From NCBI GenBank assembly GCA_913056365.1, contig CAJXLT010000001.1:496001-560000 (forward strand): 64,000 nt of DNA, read 5' to 3'. The notes under the pieces were generated by a model. It made no database searches. It was not told the origin of the DNA and was given only the letters and a program-made list of their open reading frames with translations. The position numbers were made by a program, and so were the translations under genes. Of the stretch, positions 53,189 to 61,460 are shown in pieces. Source of the DNA: an uncultured Paenibacillaceae bacterium. GTDB lineage: Bacteria; Bacillota; Bacilli; Paenibacillales; K13. The number at the start of each line of letters is the position of its first letter. Position 1 is the stretch's first letter.

Positions 53189-53202
53189 GGAGGAGTGATA
53201 AG

Positions 53203-54213
53203 GTGAAGCTATTAGTAATAGGCGGTACGATCTTCGTCGGACATCATATTGTAGAAGCGGCACTGCGTGCAGGTCATGAAGTGACCTTATTCAATCGGGG
53301 GCAATCGAATCCAGATGCCTTCCCTGAGGTGGAGAAGCTGATCGGTGATCGGAACAGTGACTTGTCCGCATTGGAAGGGCGCAGCTGGGATGCGGTCATT
53401 GATACGTCCGGTTATATTCCGAAAACAGTTAAGCGATTGGCGGAATTGCTGGCAGATCGTGTGGAGCATTACACTTTCATCTCTAGCATATCGGTGTATA
53501 AGGAATTCATGAAGCCAGGTATGGATGAGAACGGTCCGTTGTTGGAGCTGGAAGACCCAGACATCGAGGATGTATGGAACTATTACGGTGAGATGAAGGT
53601 GTTGTCTGAACGGCATCTTGATGCGATTATGCCGGGACGGGCGCTGCATCTGCGGTCAGGTCTAATCGCAGGTCCGCGCGATCCGATGGATCGGTTCACG
53701 TATTGGGCGACTCGGGTGCAACGCGGTGGGAAGGTGCTGGCGCCGGGACGGCCGCAGGATCCGATCCAAATTATCGACGTGCGCGATTTGGCTGCATGGA
53801 CGATAGCTATGGTGGAGGCAAAACATAGCGGTGCATTCAATGTGGTAGGTCCGGATTATCCGCTCACCTTCGAACGTCTGTTGAACGAATGTCAATCCGT
53901 AACGAGAAGTGATGCCGAATTTGAATGGGTGAACTCCGATTTCTTGATGAATAAGAAGGTCATTCCTTGGGATGAAATGCCACTGTGGAATCCATGTCAA
54001 GGAGAAACGGCCAATATGATCTATTACTTAGCGCAGAGCAATCAGAAGGCATTGGATCACGGTCTTCGCATTCGTCCGCTCGCCGATACGATCCGCGATG
54101 TGCTTGCCTGGGATGCGACACGGCCTGCGGATCAGATTCGCAGTGCAGGACTGGCAGCGAAGAAGGAAGGAAGATTGCTGACTGAATGGCTGGCGAATAA
54201 GGAACAAGGTTGA
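53203..54213 (+). CDS. NAD(P)-dependent extended SDR (epimerase/reductase)
   Basis: A 336-residue extended short-chain dehydrogenase. The nucleotide motif GGTIFVGHHIV is at residues 7-17; the active-site Ser in FISSISVY and the YYGEMK Tyr-Lys pair (about 127-132) follow. Such proteins are close to isoflavone-reductase-like and nucleotide-sugar epimerases. GTG at 53203 follows AAGGAGGAG. It forms an operon with carrier protein 1 and VOC 3, so it may reduce a carrier-bound or sugar intermediate. Confidence 0.85.
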   Translation: MKLLVIGGTIFVGHHIVEAALRAGHEVTLFNRGQSNPDAFPEVEKLIGDRNSDLSALEGRSWDAVIDTSGYIPKTVKRLAELLADRVEHYTFISSISVYKEFMKPGMDENGPLLELEDPDIEDVWNYYGEMKVLSERHLDAIMPGRALHLRSGLIAGPRDPMDRFTYWATRVQRGGKVLAPGRPQDPIQIIDVRDLAAWTIAMVEAKHSGAFNVVGPDYPLTFERLLNECQSVTRSDAEFEWVNSDFLMNKKVIPWDEMPLWNPCQGETANMIYYLAQSNQKALDHGLRIRPLADTIRDVLAWDATRPADQIRSAGLAAKKEGRLLTEWLANKEQG

Positions 54214-54238
54214 AGGTATCGTCTGCAATAGATATGAA

Positions 54239-54270
54239 GCTGACCCCAGTCGTCTGGGACTGGGGTCAGC
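54239..54270. terminator. Probable bidirectional terminator
   Basis: GCTGACCCCAGTC (54239-54251) and GACTGGGGTCAGC (54258-54270) form a perfect 13-base stem with a six-base loop between convergent genes. There is no clean T-run, so termination is likely but not certain. Confidence 0.6.
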
Positions 54271-54304
54271 AACTGATTATATTTGCAGTTAGTTGATGAT
54301 TGGC

Positions 54305-55330
54305 TTACTGATAGTCTTCCGGCTTGGCACCGAACAGGGTCACATTCGTAATCCCGATAGAGTTGCCGTCTGGGTCCTTGATGCCGAAGCCGCCTTGCTT
54401 GCCCATGCCTTCAATGAACTTAACCTCGGAAACCTCGTGCTTCTGATCGTGGCAGAATACATGGAACCGCTCCAAATCCGGGACATAGAAGTCGATAACG
54501 CTATGCTCGACACCTGTGTTGCTGTTCTTGAAGCTCAGCCGCTCTGCGGATTCTGTTTCTACTAGATAGATGCCAGGCGCGCTTGTCGCATTCTTGCCTT
54601 GTACATGCAGCAGCGCAGCCCCGTTCAATTCCACCCACACAGACAGTCCGAACGTATTCGTATACCATTCTACCGAACGCTTCAAGTTCGATACTGGAAT
54701 TTCCACTGTTGCAATGCGCGGCGTAATGCGCCACATAACCTCGTCGTGAATCTCCTGATTTGTTTGCTCCACCGTTTCATTAACTGCTTTTTGTTCTGCC
54801 ATATCCATCAATTCCTCCTTCAATTTTTGTTTCGTTCGTTTGATCCTGCTTTCCACGGCACTTACGGACAAGTTCAGTTGTCCGCCGATCTCTCTGGCGC
54901 TGTATCCGTCCATGAAGTACATAATCGCGACGGATCGATTCGACTCCTCTAGCAGATTGATCGCCTGACGTACACGATGCCGGGTATCGCGGCGGTGTAC
55001 GATCGTCTCCGCATTCTCGCCATCCGTTAGATCGGCGGGAAGCTCGGTCGTCTGGACCTGTGTTGATTTCCTCAGCCAGTCGAGACAGATTCGTCTGACG
55101 ATAATCATGAGCCAGCTCCCGAATTTGTCCAGATCCTGCAAGTTGCTCAACTTGAACCATGCCTTCACGAACGCATCCTGGGTCAAGTCTTGAGCCAAAT
55201 GATGGTCGCGCACAATGTTCGAGGCAGCGGCGTATACCGCGCCGGAGTACTGGTTCACCAAGGCAGAGTAAGCTTCCGTATCGCCGCGAGCTGCCCTCGC
55301 CACGCGTTCGCGCTCATCGCTGGCCCCCAT
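54305..55330 (-). CDS. ECF sigma factor fused to a C-terminal VOC domain
   Basis: A 341-residue fusion. Residues about 10-85 are sigma region 2 (GDTEAYSALVNQYSG, LAQDLTQDAFVKAWFKL, WLMIIVRRICLDWLRK), and about 115-175 region 4 with its helix-turn-helix (YSAREIGGQLNLSVSAVESRIKR). After a Glu-rich linker (about 180-205) a full VOC domain follows (TPRIATVEIPVSNLKRSVEW ... FGIKDPDGNSIGITNV). The VOC domain probably senses a ligand or replaces an anti-sigma factor. The start is ATG 55330, six bases after GAAGGAGGG. It is divergent from a repeat-rich region and faces the SDR gene; it likely controls the cluster. Confidence 0.85.
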   Translation of the reverse strand: MGASDERERVARAARGDTEAYSALVNQYSGAVYAAASNIVRDHHLAQDLTQDAFVKAWFKLSNLQDLDKFGSWLMIIVRRICLDWLRKSTQVQTTELPADLTDGENAETIVHRRDTRHRVRQAINLLEESNRSVAIMYFMDGYSAREIGGQLNLSVSAVESRIKRTKQKLKEELMDMAEQKAVNETVEQTNQEIHDEVMWRITPRIATVEIPVSNLKRSVEWYTNTFGLSVWVELNGAALLHVQGKNATSAPGIYLVETESAERLSFKNSNTGVEHSVIDFYVPDLERFHVFCHDQKHEVSEVKFIEGMGKQGGFGIKDPDGNSIGITNVTLFGAKPEDYQ

Positions 55331-55925
55331 CCTCATCCCTCCTTCACTATGTAAGACGCAACAGAAGCCTAATTCCAGTCGCCATATATGCAAAAAAACT
55401 GAATTTTTTTGTTTTGTTATAGTTATTACTATACAAGAGAGCTTGATGAGTTGCCAGAATATTGCGTTATTATGCGCCTGTATGCACATGAATGTAGGGC
55501 ACTAACTGCATTTCATACAGTTAAATTCGATAAACTACAGCTATTCGGCGCACTAACTGCAAAACGTACATCTATTTTCGTTGATTATGGGGAAAAGGGC
55601 ATGTTTGTTCATATCTACCTGTATGAAATGCAGTTAACTAGACGGAATTCGCCAAATCACAATGAACTAGCTGTACAAAATGCAGGTAGTCTCAGTTTTA
55701 TCGCATCGCCAAATGGAGGCACTGACCCAACGAGGTAGAACAACTTTCGGATGGAAGTAGCCGCCCACCTTCTAGAGTGAGCGCCCTTTCATTACAACGA
55801 GGTAGAACACCCCCCACGCATGAAGTAGCTGCGATTATCCGGAGCTAGGGAGGTGCGGTTATTAGTTAAGTTGCAGTGAGCAATAGAAGCACAGACTCAA
55901 CTTGCGAGAGGTGAATATACAGTAT
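55331..55925. repeat. Gene-free region with two repeat families
   Basis: 595 bases, probably including the sigma/VOC gene promoter at the left. Between about 55440 and 55700 are further copies of the interspersed TGCATTT/TACAG theme seen at 5.3 and 21.7 kb: CTGCATTTCATACAGTTA, AACTGCAAAACGTACATCTA, CTGTATGAAATGCAGTTA and CTAGCTGTACAAAATGCAGG. From 55729 a second element occurs twice, 67 bases apart: AACGAGGTAGAACA (55729-55742 and 55796-55809), each followed within 25 bases by GAAGTAG. An open frame (55409-55738) here is taken as chance. Confidence 0.55.
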
Positions 55926-56435
55926 TCAGTCTGAAGGTAAAGTAACGTATGCAGGATGAAAATGTTCGCGGACATACATAAGCGGGGCTGATTCGTTCCA
56001 CAGTACATAGTGCTTATATGCGACCTTCGTTGATCCACCGAGAGCGGGTTCGCGTGCGCTTCCGAAGCCGAGCAGCTGGCGTTTTCCAATGAGTTGATAG
56101 GCATCCCATATTTTACCAATTGGTAGGCTGCCGGATTGCAATGCTTCCCAGACTGACGACGGCAAGCTGAGCTTGCAGACGACATAATTACGGGACACCC
56201 ACTCGCCGTTAGGGCGCAACAATCTGGAGCGGCGCTCCAACAATCGGCTAGTCTGGTCAGCGGCTAGGAATTCGGATATCGGCGAACCGATAGCGGAACT
56301 AGGCACGATATGCTGCTCCTCGACAGCAATTCGCAACGGTTCGTTCAGCATGCTCTCCAGCAATCGGGTGGTGGAGCCGTCACTCGTTAGCAGCATGCGG
56401 CTAGCTGCTGCATTCGGCGATTGTTGTTCCATCAT
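55926..56435 (-). CDS. Chorismate lyase-like protein
   Basis: A 169-residue protein that resembles the UbiC/DUF98 chorismate-pyruvate lyase fold, which splits chorismate into 4-hydroxybenzoate and pyruvate. The pattern seen is an N-terminal EPLRIAVEEQHIV strand, then LLERRSRLLRPNGEWVSRNY (the conserved Arg environment), SGSLPIGKIW (usual LG-gate region) and HYVLWNESAPLMYVREHF at the end. The assignment rests on pattern only. CGGAGGTG precedes the ATG at 56435. It is the last gene of a three-gene minus-strand operon behind two KAS III-like genes, so it may supply an aryl starter. Confidence 0.55.
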   Translation of the reverse strand: MMEQQSPNAAASRMLLTSDGSTTRLLESMLNEPLRIAVEEQHIVPSSAIGSPISEFLAADQTSRLLERRSRLLRPNGEWVSRNYVVCKLSLPSSVWEALQSGSLPIGKIWDAYQLIGKRQLLGFGSAREPALGGSTKVAYKHYVLWNESAPLMYVREHFHPAYVTLPSD

Positions 56436-57508
56436 GGACACCTCCGATTCGATCTCAACGATGCCGTTGTTGTTGTAGCATCAGTTCGGCGCAGCAGCAT
56501 CAGGCTAACTCTTGTTAGGGGTCCAGCCATCACTAACAGCACTTCTTCCTCAGGCTGGATTGCACGCTCCTGCTCCAGTTCGTGTAAAGTGTACAAGCAA
56601 TCACTCCCGAGCAAATTGCACGCAGACGCATACCTTCTGCTGTAAATGGGGATGTCGGAAATTGTTAGGGACACAGCTTGTTCGAAGGACGCGCTGATCT
56701 GCTGGATGATGCCGTATCGGATCTTGTCCGACTGCATGAAGGATGTGCGTCTGTATCGTTCCAGTGTGGCGCAGCTGTGCTCTATCAACAGTTGGTGATG
56801 CTTGCTGTTCTCCTCCTCACTCCAGGTATAGGGCTGCTTCGTGAGGCATGGCCACTCCTCGATAACCTGATCAACCACTTCCCAAGTACCGTGTGACGGT
56901 GAACCTATACATGCAATAGCTGCATCGCCGAAAGGGTAAAGATTGTGCCAGAGTCTGGGCATGGGGGGAGCTAGCTGATCGCTTACGACGATGATGGAAT
57001 CTGCGGTCGCCGATGTAGCATCAGTGCCGAGGCATGCCAGCAACTCCACTGCGCAGGAGAAGGCGGTAGAACCGCAATCGCTTACAGCTATCGGCTGTAT
57101 CCGTTTCAGACCGAGCCGCTTCTTCATCATTAATGAAGGAGTAAGGTAGAAGCTCGGTTCTGGCGTATCATGTGCGTAGATGAGATATCCACCGTATTGG
57201 CTTCTGCGATCATCTGACTGGACGAATACCTCAACAGCTTCCAGTGCCAGCTCGGCAGCGGTTTGGTTGCGTGCAATCGGTACGCCTGCAGGAATTTGGG
57301 AGCTATATTCACCCGGGTACGCGCGCGCTATTGCAAATTCGTCATATAGCATGGGCAGAGCATGGTGAAGTGATGGCTGTGAGTCGCCAATATCAGGCGA
57401 GGACCGCAGTGGAACAGCTTGCTGGCAAGCATCATCGTTCCCATACATCTGCGGTCCAGACGTATCCTTATTCATGTACCAAGGCGATAAATTGGACAAG
57501 TACAGCAT
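56432..57508 (-). CDS. KAS III-like (thiolase-fold) protein A, degenerate
   Basis: A 358-residue thiolase-fold protein. The active-site cysteine is in AVSDCGSTAFSCAVELL (about residue 145), and YPFGDAAIACIGS corresponds to the family's GDGAGA segment. The normal His and Asn of the triad (HQAN and GNTS in KAS III) are not recognisable: the last region reads SACNLLGSDCLYTLHE. It may be a chain-length or partner subunit, or an acyltransferase, rather than a condensing enzyme. AAGGGAGC precedes the ATG. It lies 24 bases after KAS III-like B and overlaps the chorismate lyase-like gene by four bases. Confidence 0.65.
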   Translation of the reverse strand: MLYLSNLSPWYMNKDTSGPQMYGNDDACQQAVPLRSSPDIGDSQPSLHHALPMLYDEFAIARAYPGEYSSQIPAGVPIARNQTAAELALEAVEVFVQSDDRRSQYGGYLIYAHDTPEPSFYLTPSLMMKKRLGLKRIQPIAVSDCGSTAFSCAVELLACLGTDATSATADSIIVVSDQLAPPMPRLWHNLYPFGDAAIACIGSPSHGTWEVVDQVIEEWPCLTKQPYTWSEEENSKHHQLLIEHSCATLERYRRTSFMQSDKIRYGIIQQISASFEQAVSLTISDIPIYSRRYASACNLLGSDCLYTLHELEQERAIQPEEEVLLVMAGPLTRVSLMLLRRTDATTTTASLRSNRRCP

Positions 57509-57532
57509 AGATGAACGCTCCCTTCGAGAAGG

Positions 57533-58462
57533 TCAATACCGAAAGATGGTACAGCCGAACGTGCTGCCCATCCCTATCGTAAGTGTGGCGTAATAATCTC
57601 CCTGGCGAAGGAGTCCCTCATGGAGAGCAGCTTCCAGATTGAGCAGGGGGTCAGCATTGTGCGCATGACCAATATGAGCGAGCGTCGGGAAGTAAAAGCG
57701 TTCCTTCGGAATACCAAGTGCATCGGCTATACGCTGCCATGTCACCTTGTTGACATTGGCCGGGAAGATGAACGCCAATTGGTCAATCGTAAGCCCTGCT
57801 TGCTTCAAGGCTTGCCGCACAATCTTGACAAGGCCGAAGTAGAACGATTTCTGGAACCATTCGAATTCGCGCGGCTCGGATTGCACACTGTTGTACACAG
57901 TCGCATCGGTGTGGATCGCTGAACTGAGCACTATGTGCTGACTCGTATTCCGTGACAATAACACTGCTGCGGCTGCGTCTCCCGACACGGTGCTGTCCTG
58001 CAAGTAGCGGCTGGATGGCAGGAACATTTTGTCCGCTGCCAGAAGCAGGATCTTCTCTGCACGCTGCTGCTTCAACAGCTGCTTGGCAACGTAGAATAGC
58101 AGATCTAGGGAAGCACAGTTCATCTGCGTCAAGCATCTGATCTTCGCTCGCTCCAACCCCCATTCACGCTGGAATTCCGCAAGCGGCTCGATCAGAAAAG
58201 GAACAAACGGATTAAACGTGTGGGTATGCAAAATCCAATCCGCTTGAGCCAGCTTCTCTGGCATTCTCTCTGCAAGCAACCGCCCTGCTTCAGTTATCAT
58301 CTCATCGACCCGCTTTACCGGTTCAACTGCAACCTGATGCAGACCGTAATCGGTTGTCAGCATGTCCAGTTCATGATCTGTCAGGCGCAGTTCCTCCTTC
58401 ATCGAGTGAACGCTGCGTCTCATTGGCGGTACATAACAGGCTATCTCATTCCATCCGATCAT
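57533..58462 (-). CDS. KAS III-like (thiolase-fold) protein B
   Basis: A 309-residue thiolase-fold protein with active-site Cys in LTQMNCASLDLLFYVA (about residue 112) and the segment STVSGDAAAAVLLS. The usual PHQAN histidine is lost (FPANVNKV), but HIGHAHNADPLLNLEAAL later offers His and Asp. This resembles the CerJ/ChlB3-type KAS III relatives that transfer acyl groups instead of forming C-C bonds. CAGGAGG lies five bases before the ATG at 58462. It is divergent from the AMP ligase/carrier protein 2 operon, its probable partners. Confidence 0.7.
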   Translation of the reverse strand: MIGWNEIACYVPPMRRSVHSMKEELRLTDHELDMLTTDYGLHQVAVEPVKRVDEMITEAGRLLAERMPEKLAQADWILHTHTFNPFVPFLIEPLAEFQREWGLERAKIRCLTQMNCASLDLLFYVAKQLLKQQRAEKILLLAADKMFLPSSRYLQDSTVSGDAAAAVLLSRNTSQHIVLSSAIHTDATVYNSVQSEPREFEWFQKSFYFGLVKIVRQALKQAGLTIDQLAFIFPANVNKVTWQRIADALGIPKERFYFPTLAHIGHAHNADPLLNLEAALHEGLLRQGDYYATLTIGMGSTFGCTIFRY

Positions 58463-58667
58463 AACGGCCTCCTGTCCCACTAGGCATATACATTCACGTT
58501 ACTATGTACCTGCTACTGCTGCCTATGAACAGAGCGTGAACATGGCGTGAGCTATACGTCATACGCGCAAGAATGCCATACAAAGCAGGTCGGGCTTGGA
58601 AAGCCGAGCGCAACCAATCGTTCCCGCCTATGATGTAGGTACGTGATTGGATGGAGGAGATGCAAGG

Positions 58668-60098
58668 ATGGGACGACTGCTAACGATGCTGGAGGAAGCT
58701 GCTGAAATGGAGGAAGACCGTCTTGCCATTGCAGAGGGGAGTGACCGGATTACATACGGACAGCTCGTGCAGGAGGTCAGGCGATTGGCAGAGGTGATAG
58801 CGGCAGACCACCCTGTTACGTACGGTCTCGTTATGGACCAGTCCGTTCCTTCCGTGCTGCTGTTGCTTGCATTGTTGGAATCAGGTCATGACGTGTTGCC
58901 CTTAGACGAGCTGCAAACCACTTCAGATTTATGGCGAATAGAACGAATTTGTCCGATCTCACGTTGGCTTGTACCTGACAGCAAGGCAAACCAATACGAA
59001 GCAAAGCTGAAAGAAGGGCGTTGGCTGCGGTATAGCGATTGTGTTGTAGGGGATCAGCGCGCAGCAAAGGATAGTGGTCATGCAAGTGGCAGCCAACGTG
59101 AAGCTGTTCTGTATCAATTGACGTCAGGCACGACTGGTGAGTCGAAGCTGGCACGGCTGACATTGGCTACTGTGCAACGCGAAGGTAAGGTGTACAGGGA
59201 CTGGTTCGGCTACGAAAGGGCTGATCGTGTTGTATTAACTGCTCCGCTCAATCATTTGTATGGACTGTCTGGGGGATTGTTCGCTGCGCTGTGCGCGTCT
59301 TGCACGCTTATTGTCTGCCGCAGGCCAACACCGCGCAAGACGATTCGATTAGTGCGAGACTACGGGGCAACGATTCTGTTAGGCGTTCCGCAGTTGTATC
59401 AACTGTTAAGCGATTCTCAGCTTCTGTGTGCAGCAGATTGCAGCCGAATGCGATTCGCCATATGCGCTGGAGGACCGTTGCCCATTGATGTTCCTGCCAA
59501 GTATGAAGCCAAGGTTCAGCACAGGATTCTTCAAGTTTATGGAAGCACGGAGACGGGGGTAGTCGCGGCGCATCACCCGCAGCGTACCTATGCAACGGGA
59601 TGCAGTGGAGAGCTGCTGCCGCATGTGCAGGCTTGGGTGCAAGAAGAGGAGAGGCTCGCAGTAGCGAGTCCAAGTCTATTCGCCGGCTATGTTACGGCAG
59701 ACGGAGATGAGAATCCAGTTCAGCACGGTGCATATGTGACTGATGATTTGGCGACTATCAAGCAGGGACATGTATATTTGCGGGGCAGGCGTCCTAAGTT
59801 CATCAACGTAGCGGGTCGCAAGGTTAATCCACGGGAAATTGAAGAGGTGTGTCGGCATATACCTAGCATCCATGATGTCAACGTATTCGGTCAGCCCGAC
59901 CAGCTGCATGGTGAAATCATTGTCGCTCATTTCGTGGCAGATGCTCCTATTGCGATGAAGGAGCTCAAGTCTTACTTGCGTCTTCACTTGGCTGATTACA
60001 AAGTTCCGCATCGCATTCAACAGGTAGATCAGCTGAAGCAGGCATGGAAGGAACGATATGCGTCGACTGAAAGCGGAGATGGAGGGGATTCACAATGA
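58668..60098 (+). CDS. AMP-forming acyl:carrier-protein/CoA ligase
   Basis: A 476-residue member of the ANL (acyl-adenylating) superfamily. Core motifs: P-loop LTSGTTGESKL (about 160), YGSTETGV (about 290), VTDDLA (about 360), hinge GRKVNPREIE and a C-terminal lysine in QAWKERY. It should adenylate a carboxylic acid and load it on carrier protein 2, whose gene it overlaps by four bases. The divergent chorismate lyase-like gene suggests an aryl acid such as 4-hydroxybenzoate, but the substrate cannot be read from sequence. The ATG at 58668 follows GGAGGAG; a frame from 58647 is open. Confidence 0.88.
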   Translation: MGRLLTMLEEAAEMEEDRLAIAEGSDRITYGQLVQEVRRLAEVIAADHPVTYGLVMDQSVPSVLLLLALLESGHDVLPLDELQTTSDLWRIERICPISRWLVPDSKANQYEAKLKEGRWLRYSDCVVGDQRAAKDSGHASGSQREAVLYQLTSGTTGESKLARLTLATVQREGKVYRDWFGYERADRVVLTAPLNHLYGLSGGLFAALCASCTLIVCRRPTPRKTIRLVRDYGATILLGVPQLYQLLSDSQLLCAADCSRMRFAICAGGPLPIDVPAKYEAKVQHRILQVYGSTETGVVAAHHPQRTYATGCSGELLPHVQAWVQEEERLAVASPSLFAGYVTADGDENPVQHGAYVTDDLATIKQGHVYLRGRRPKFINVAGRKVNPREIEEVCRHIPSIHDVNVFGQPDQLHGEIIVAHFVADAPIAMKELKSYLRLHLADYKVPHRIQQVDQLKQAWKERYASTESGDGGDSQ

Positions 60099-60352
60099 AC
60101 GAGGATGAAGTTGTACAGACGATTAAACAGTTACTGGAAAATAACGATATACAGCTGGAGTATGCGACAGAAGAGCAGGAAGCAACGTCGTTATCTGCCA
60201 GTGGCTTGTCCTCCCTTGCATGGCTGCGACTGATGATTGACTTGGAGAATACGTTCCAGATTGAGCTGGACCTGCAGCAGTCTGAATCATATTCCGCGCC
60301 AACATTGCAACAGCTTGTTCAATATGTTGCTAGCGAGATTGGCAAGCAATGA
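60095..60352 (+). CDS. Acyl carrier protein 2
   Basis: An 85-residue carrier protein. Helix II begins at SGLSSLAWLRLMIDLENTF, so the phosphopantetheine serine would be Ser40. The Asp that normally precedes it is Ser39, an unusual change. Most other features (acidic helix II, hydrophobic LQLVQYV-type helix IV) are typical. It overlaps the AMP ligase gene (ATGA) and the regulator gene (ATGA), making a tight three-gene unit. Confidence 0.85.
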   Translation: MNEDEVVQTIKQLLENNDIQLEYATEEQEATSLSASGLSSLAWLRLMIDLENTFQIELDLQQSESYSAPTLQQLVQYVASEIGKQ

Positions 60353-61071
60353 TCCAGCATGGGCAAGGGAGGGAACGATTGTGGATCGTGGTCGTCGACA
60401 GCGAACATGCCAGCAGCCGGTCAGTGCAGCTAGTGCCAGAACGTCTGCCTGTTCCCTTGCAGCGGCTTCAAGTCTCGCGCTTGAAGGATGTGCTAATTCT
60501 GTGCAGGCAGGGCTTCCGGGTTGGTTGGGTCGTATGGCGTATGCGCAGTGTCCAATTGAGTGATAGGGAATGTTGCGAAGAGCTGGCAAGCGAGTTTCCC
60601 GACGTTCCAGTTTTCGCACTGTTGCAGACGAACGAAGCGAGCGAGCAGACGCTGGATCAGCTGAACAATGTATGCTTCATTATGCCGTGCGAATCTTCCG
60701 CGCTCGTCATACAGCATCTAGTCGCCGCATCAGCACAGATGACAGAACAACACATCACGCTAATGCCGGGAGTAGTCTACTTCCCTGATGCGCGATGTGT
60801 GAACGTACATGGCGAACAAGTTATGTTGACGGAGAAGGAGCAAGCTGTGCTTCATTACTTATGGAGTCGCAGAGGACAATATGTTGCGACTGAGGAGCTG
60901 ATAGCTGCTGTATGGGACGAATATACCGGATCGGATGCGGTGCGCCAGTATGTTTATAGACTGCGGAAGAAGCTAGATTCGCCGGACGCGGGCGCTAGCT
61001 TGATTGTTCATATGCCGGGCAGCGGCTATAAGTTGGCAGAGTCCGTTGTGGGACGCGAGTCGGAGCTCTAG
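60349..61071 (+). CDS. OmpR/PhoB-type winged-helix regulator with degenerate receiver
   Basis: A 240-residue protein with a C-terminal winged-helix DNA-binding domain (MLTEKEQAVLHYLWSRRGQY, AVRQYVYRLRKKLDS, HMPGSGYKL). The N-terminal 130 residues have alternating hydrophobic strands (LWIVVVDSE, DVLILC, VFALLQT) like a receiver, but the phosphorylation Asp cannot be seen in its normal position. It probably responds to a ligand or partner protein. It is the third gene in the AMP ligase-carrier protein 2 operon and could regulate it. The downstream gap is filled with tandem repeats. Confidence 0.8.
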   Translation: MIQHGQGRERLWIVVVDSEHASSRSVQLVPERLPVPLQRLQVSRLKDVLILCRQGFRVGWVVWRMRSVQLSDRECCEELASEFPDVPVFALLQTNEASEQTLDQLNNVCFIMPCESSALVIQHLVAASAQMTEQHITLMPGVVYFPDARCVNVHGEQVMLTEKEQAVLHYLWSRRGQYVATEELIAAVWDEYTGSDAVRQYVYRLRKKLDSPDAGASLIVHMPGSGYKLAESVVGRESEL

Positions 61072-61460
61072 CGGAAATCACAGATGCTTTGGTAGTCGAG
61101 CGAGATTGAAAGGGTAACGTGAACGGAAATCATAGTCGCTTAGTGGGCGTATTAGGCAAGATTGAAATTGTAACGGAAGTCCCAGACGCTTTGGTAGCGG
61201 AGCGAGATTAAAATGGTAACGTGAACGGAAATCACAGTCGCTTTGTGAGCGTATTAGGCAAGATTGAAATTGTAACGGAAGTCTCAGACGCTTAGCGAGC
61301 GAATTAGGTAACTTTGAAATTGTAACGGAAGTGAGAGACTCTTAGTGGTATATTTTTGCTGAAAATCACAGAGATCTGGTGAAATAAGGTGCTCCTACTT
61401 CCGTTAGATATACAATATCGCCAATATACGCTTGTAAAGGTCTCTCATTTCCGTTAGCAG
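61071..61460. repeat. Tandem ~51-base repeat array with inverted end copies
   Basis: Six consecutive units begin with the word CGGAA(A/G)T at 61072, 61124, 61174, 61226, 61276 and 61326. Spacing alternates between 52 and 50 bases, so two alternating unit types form a 102-base super-repeat: CGGAAGTCCCAGACGCTTTG and CGGAAATCACAGTCGCTTTG. Two inverted copies end it (CTTCCGTTAG near 61398 and ATTTCCGTTAGC near 61447). The array begins at the stop codon of the winged-helix gene. No protein is encoded. Confidence 0.85.

Noticed and set aside
55409-55738. Open frame across the interspersed repeats upstream of the sigma/VOC gene
   Set aside because: The sequence is explained by repeats shared with two other gaps; no ribosome binding site.
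61071-61460. CRISPR array
   Set aside because: Units are contiguous and similar along their entire length, with no unique spacers and no cas genes.
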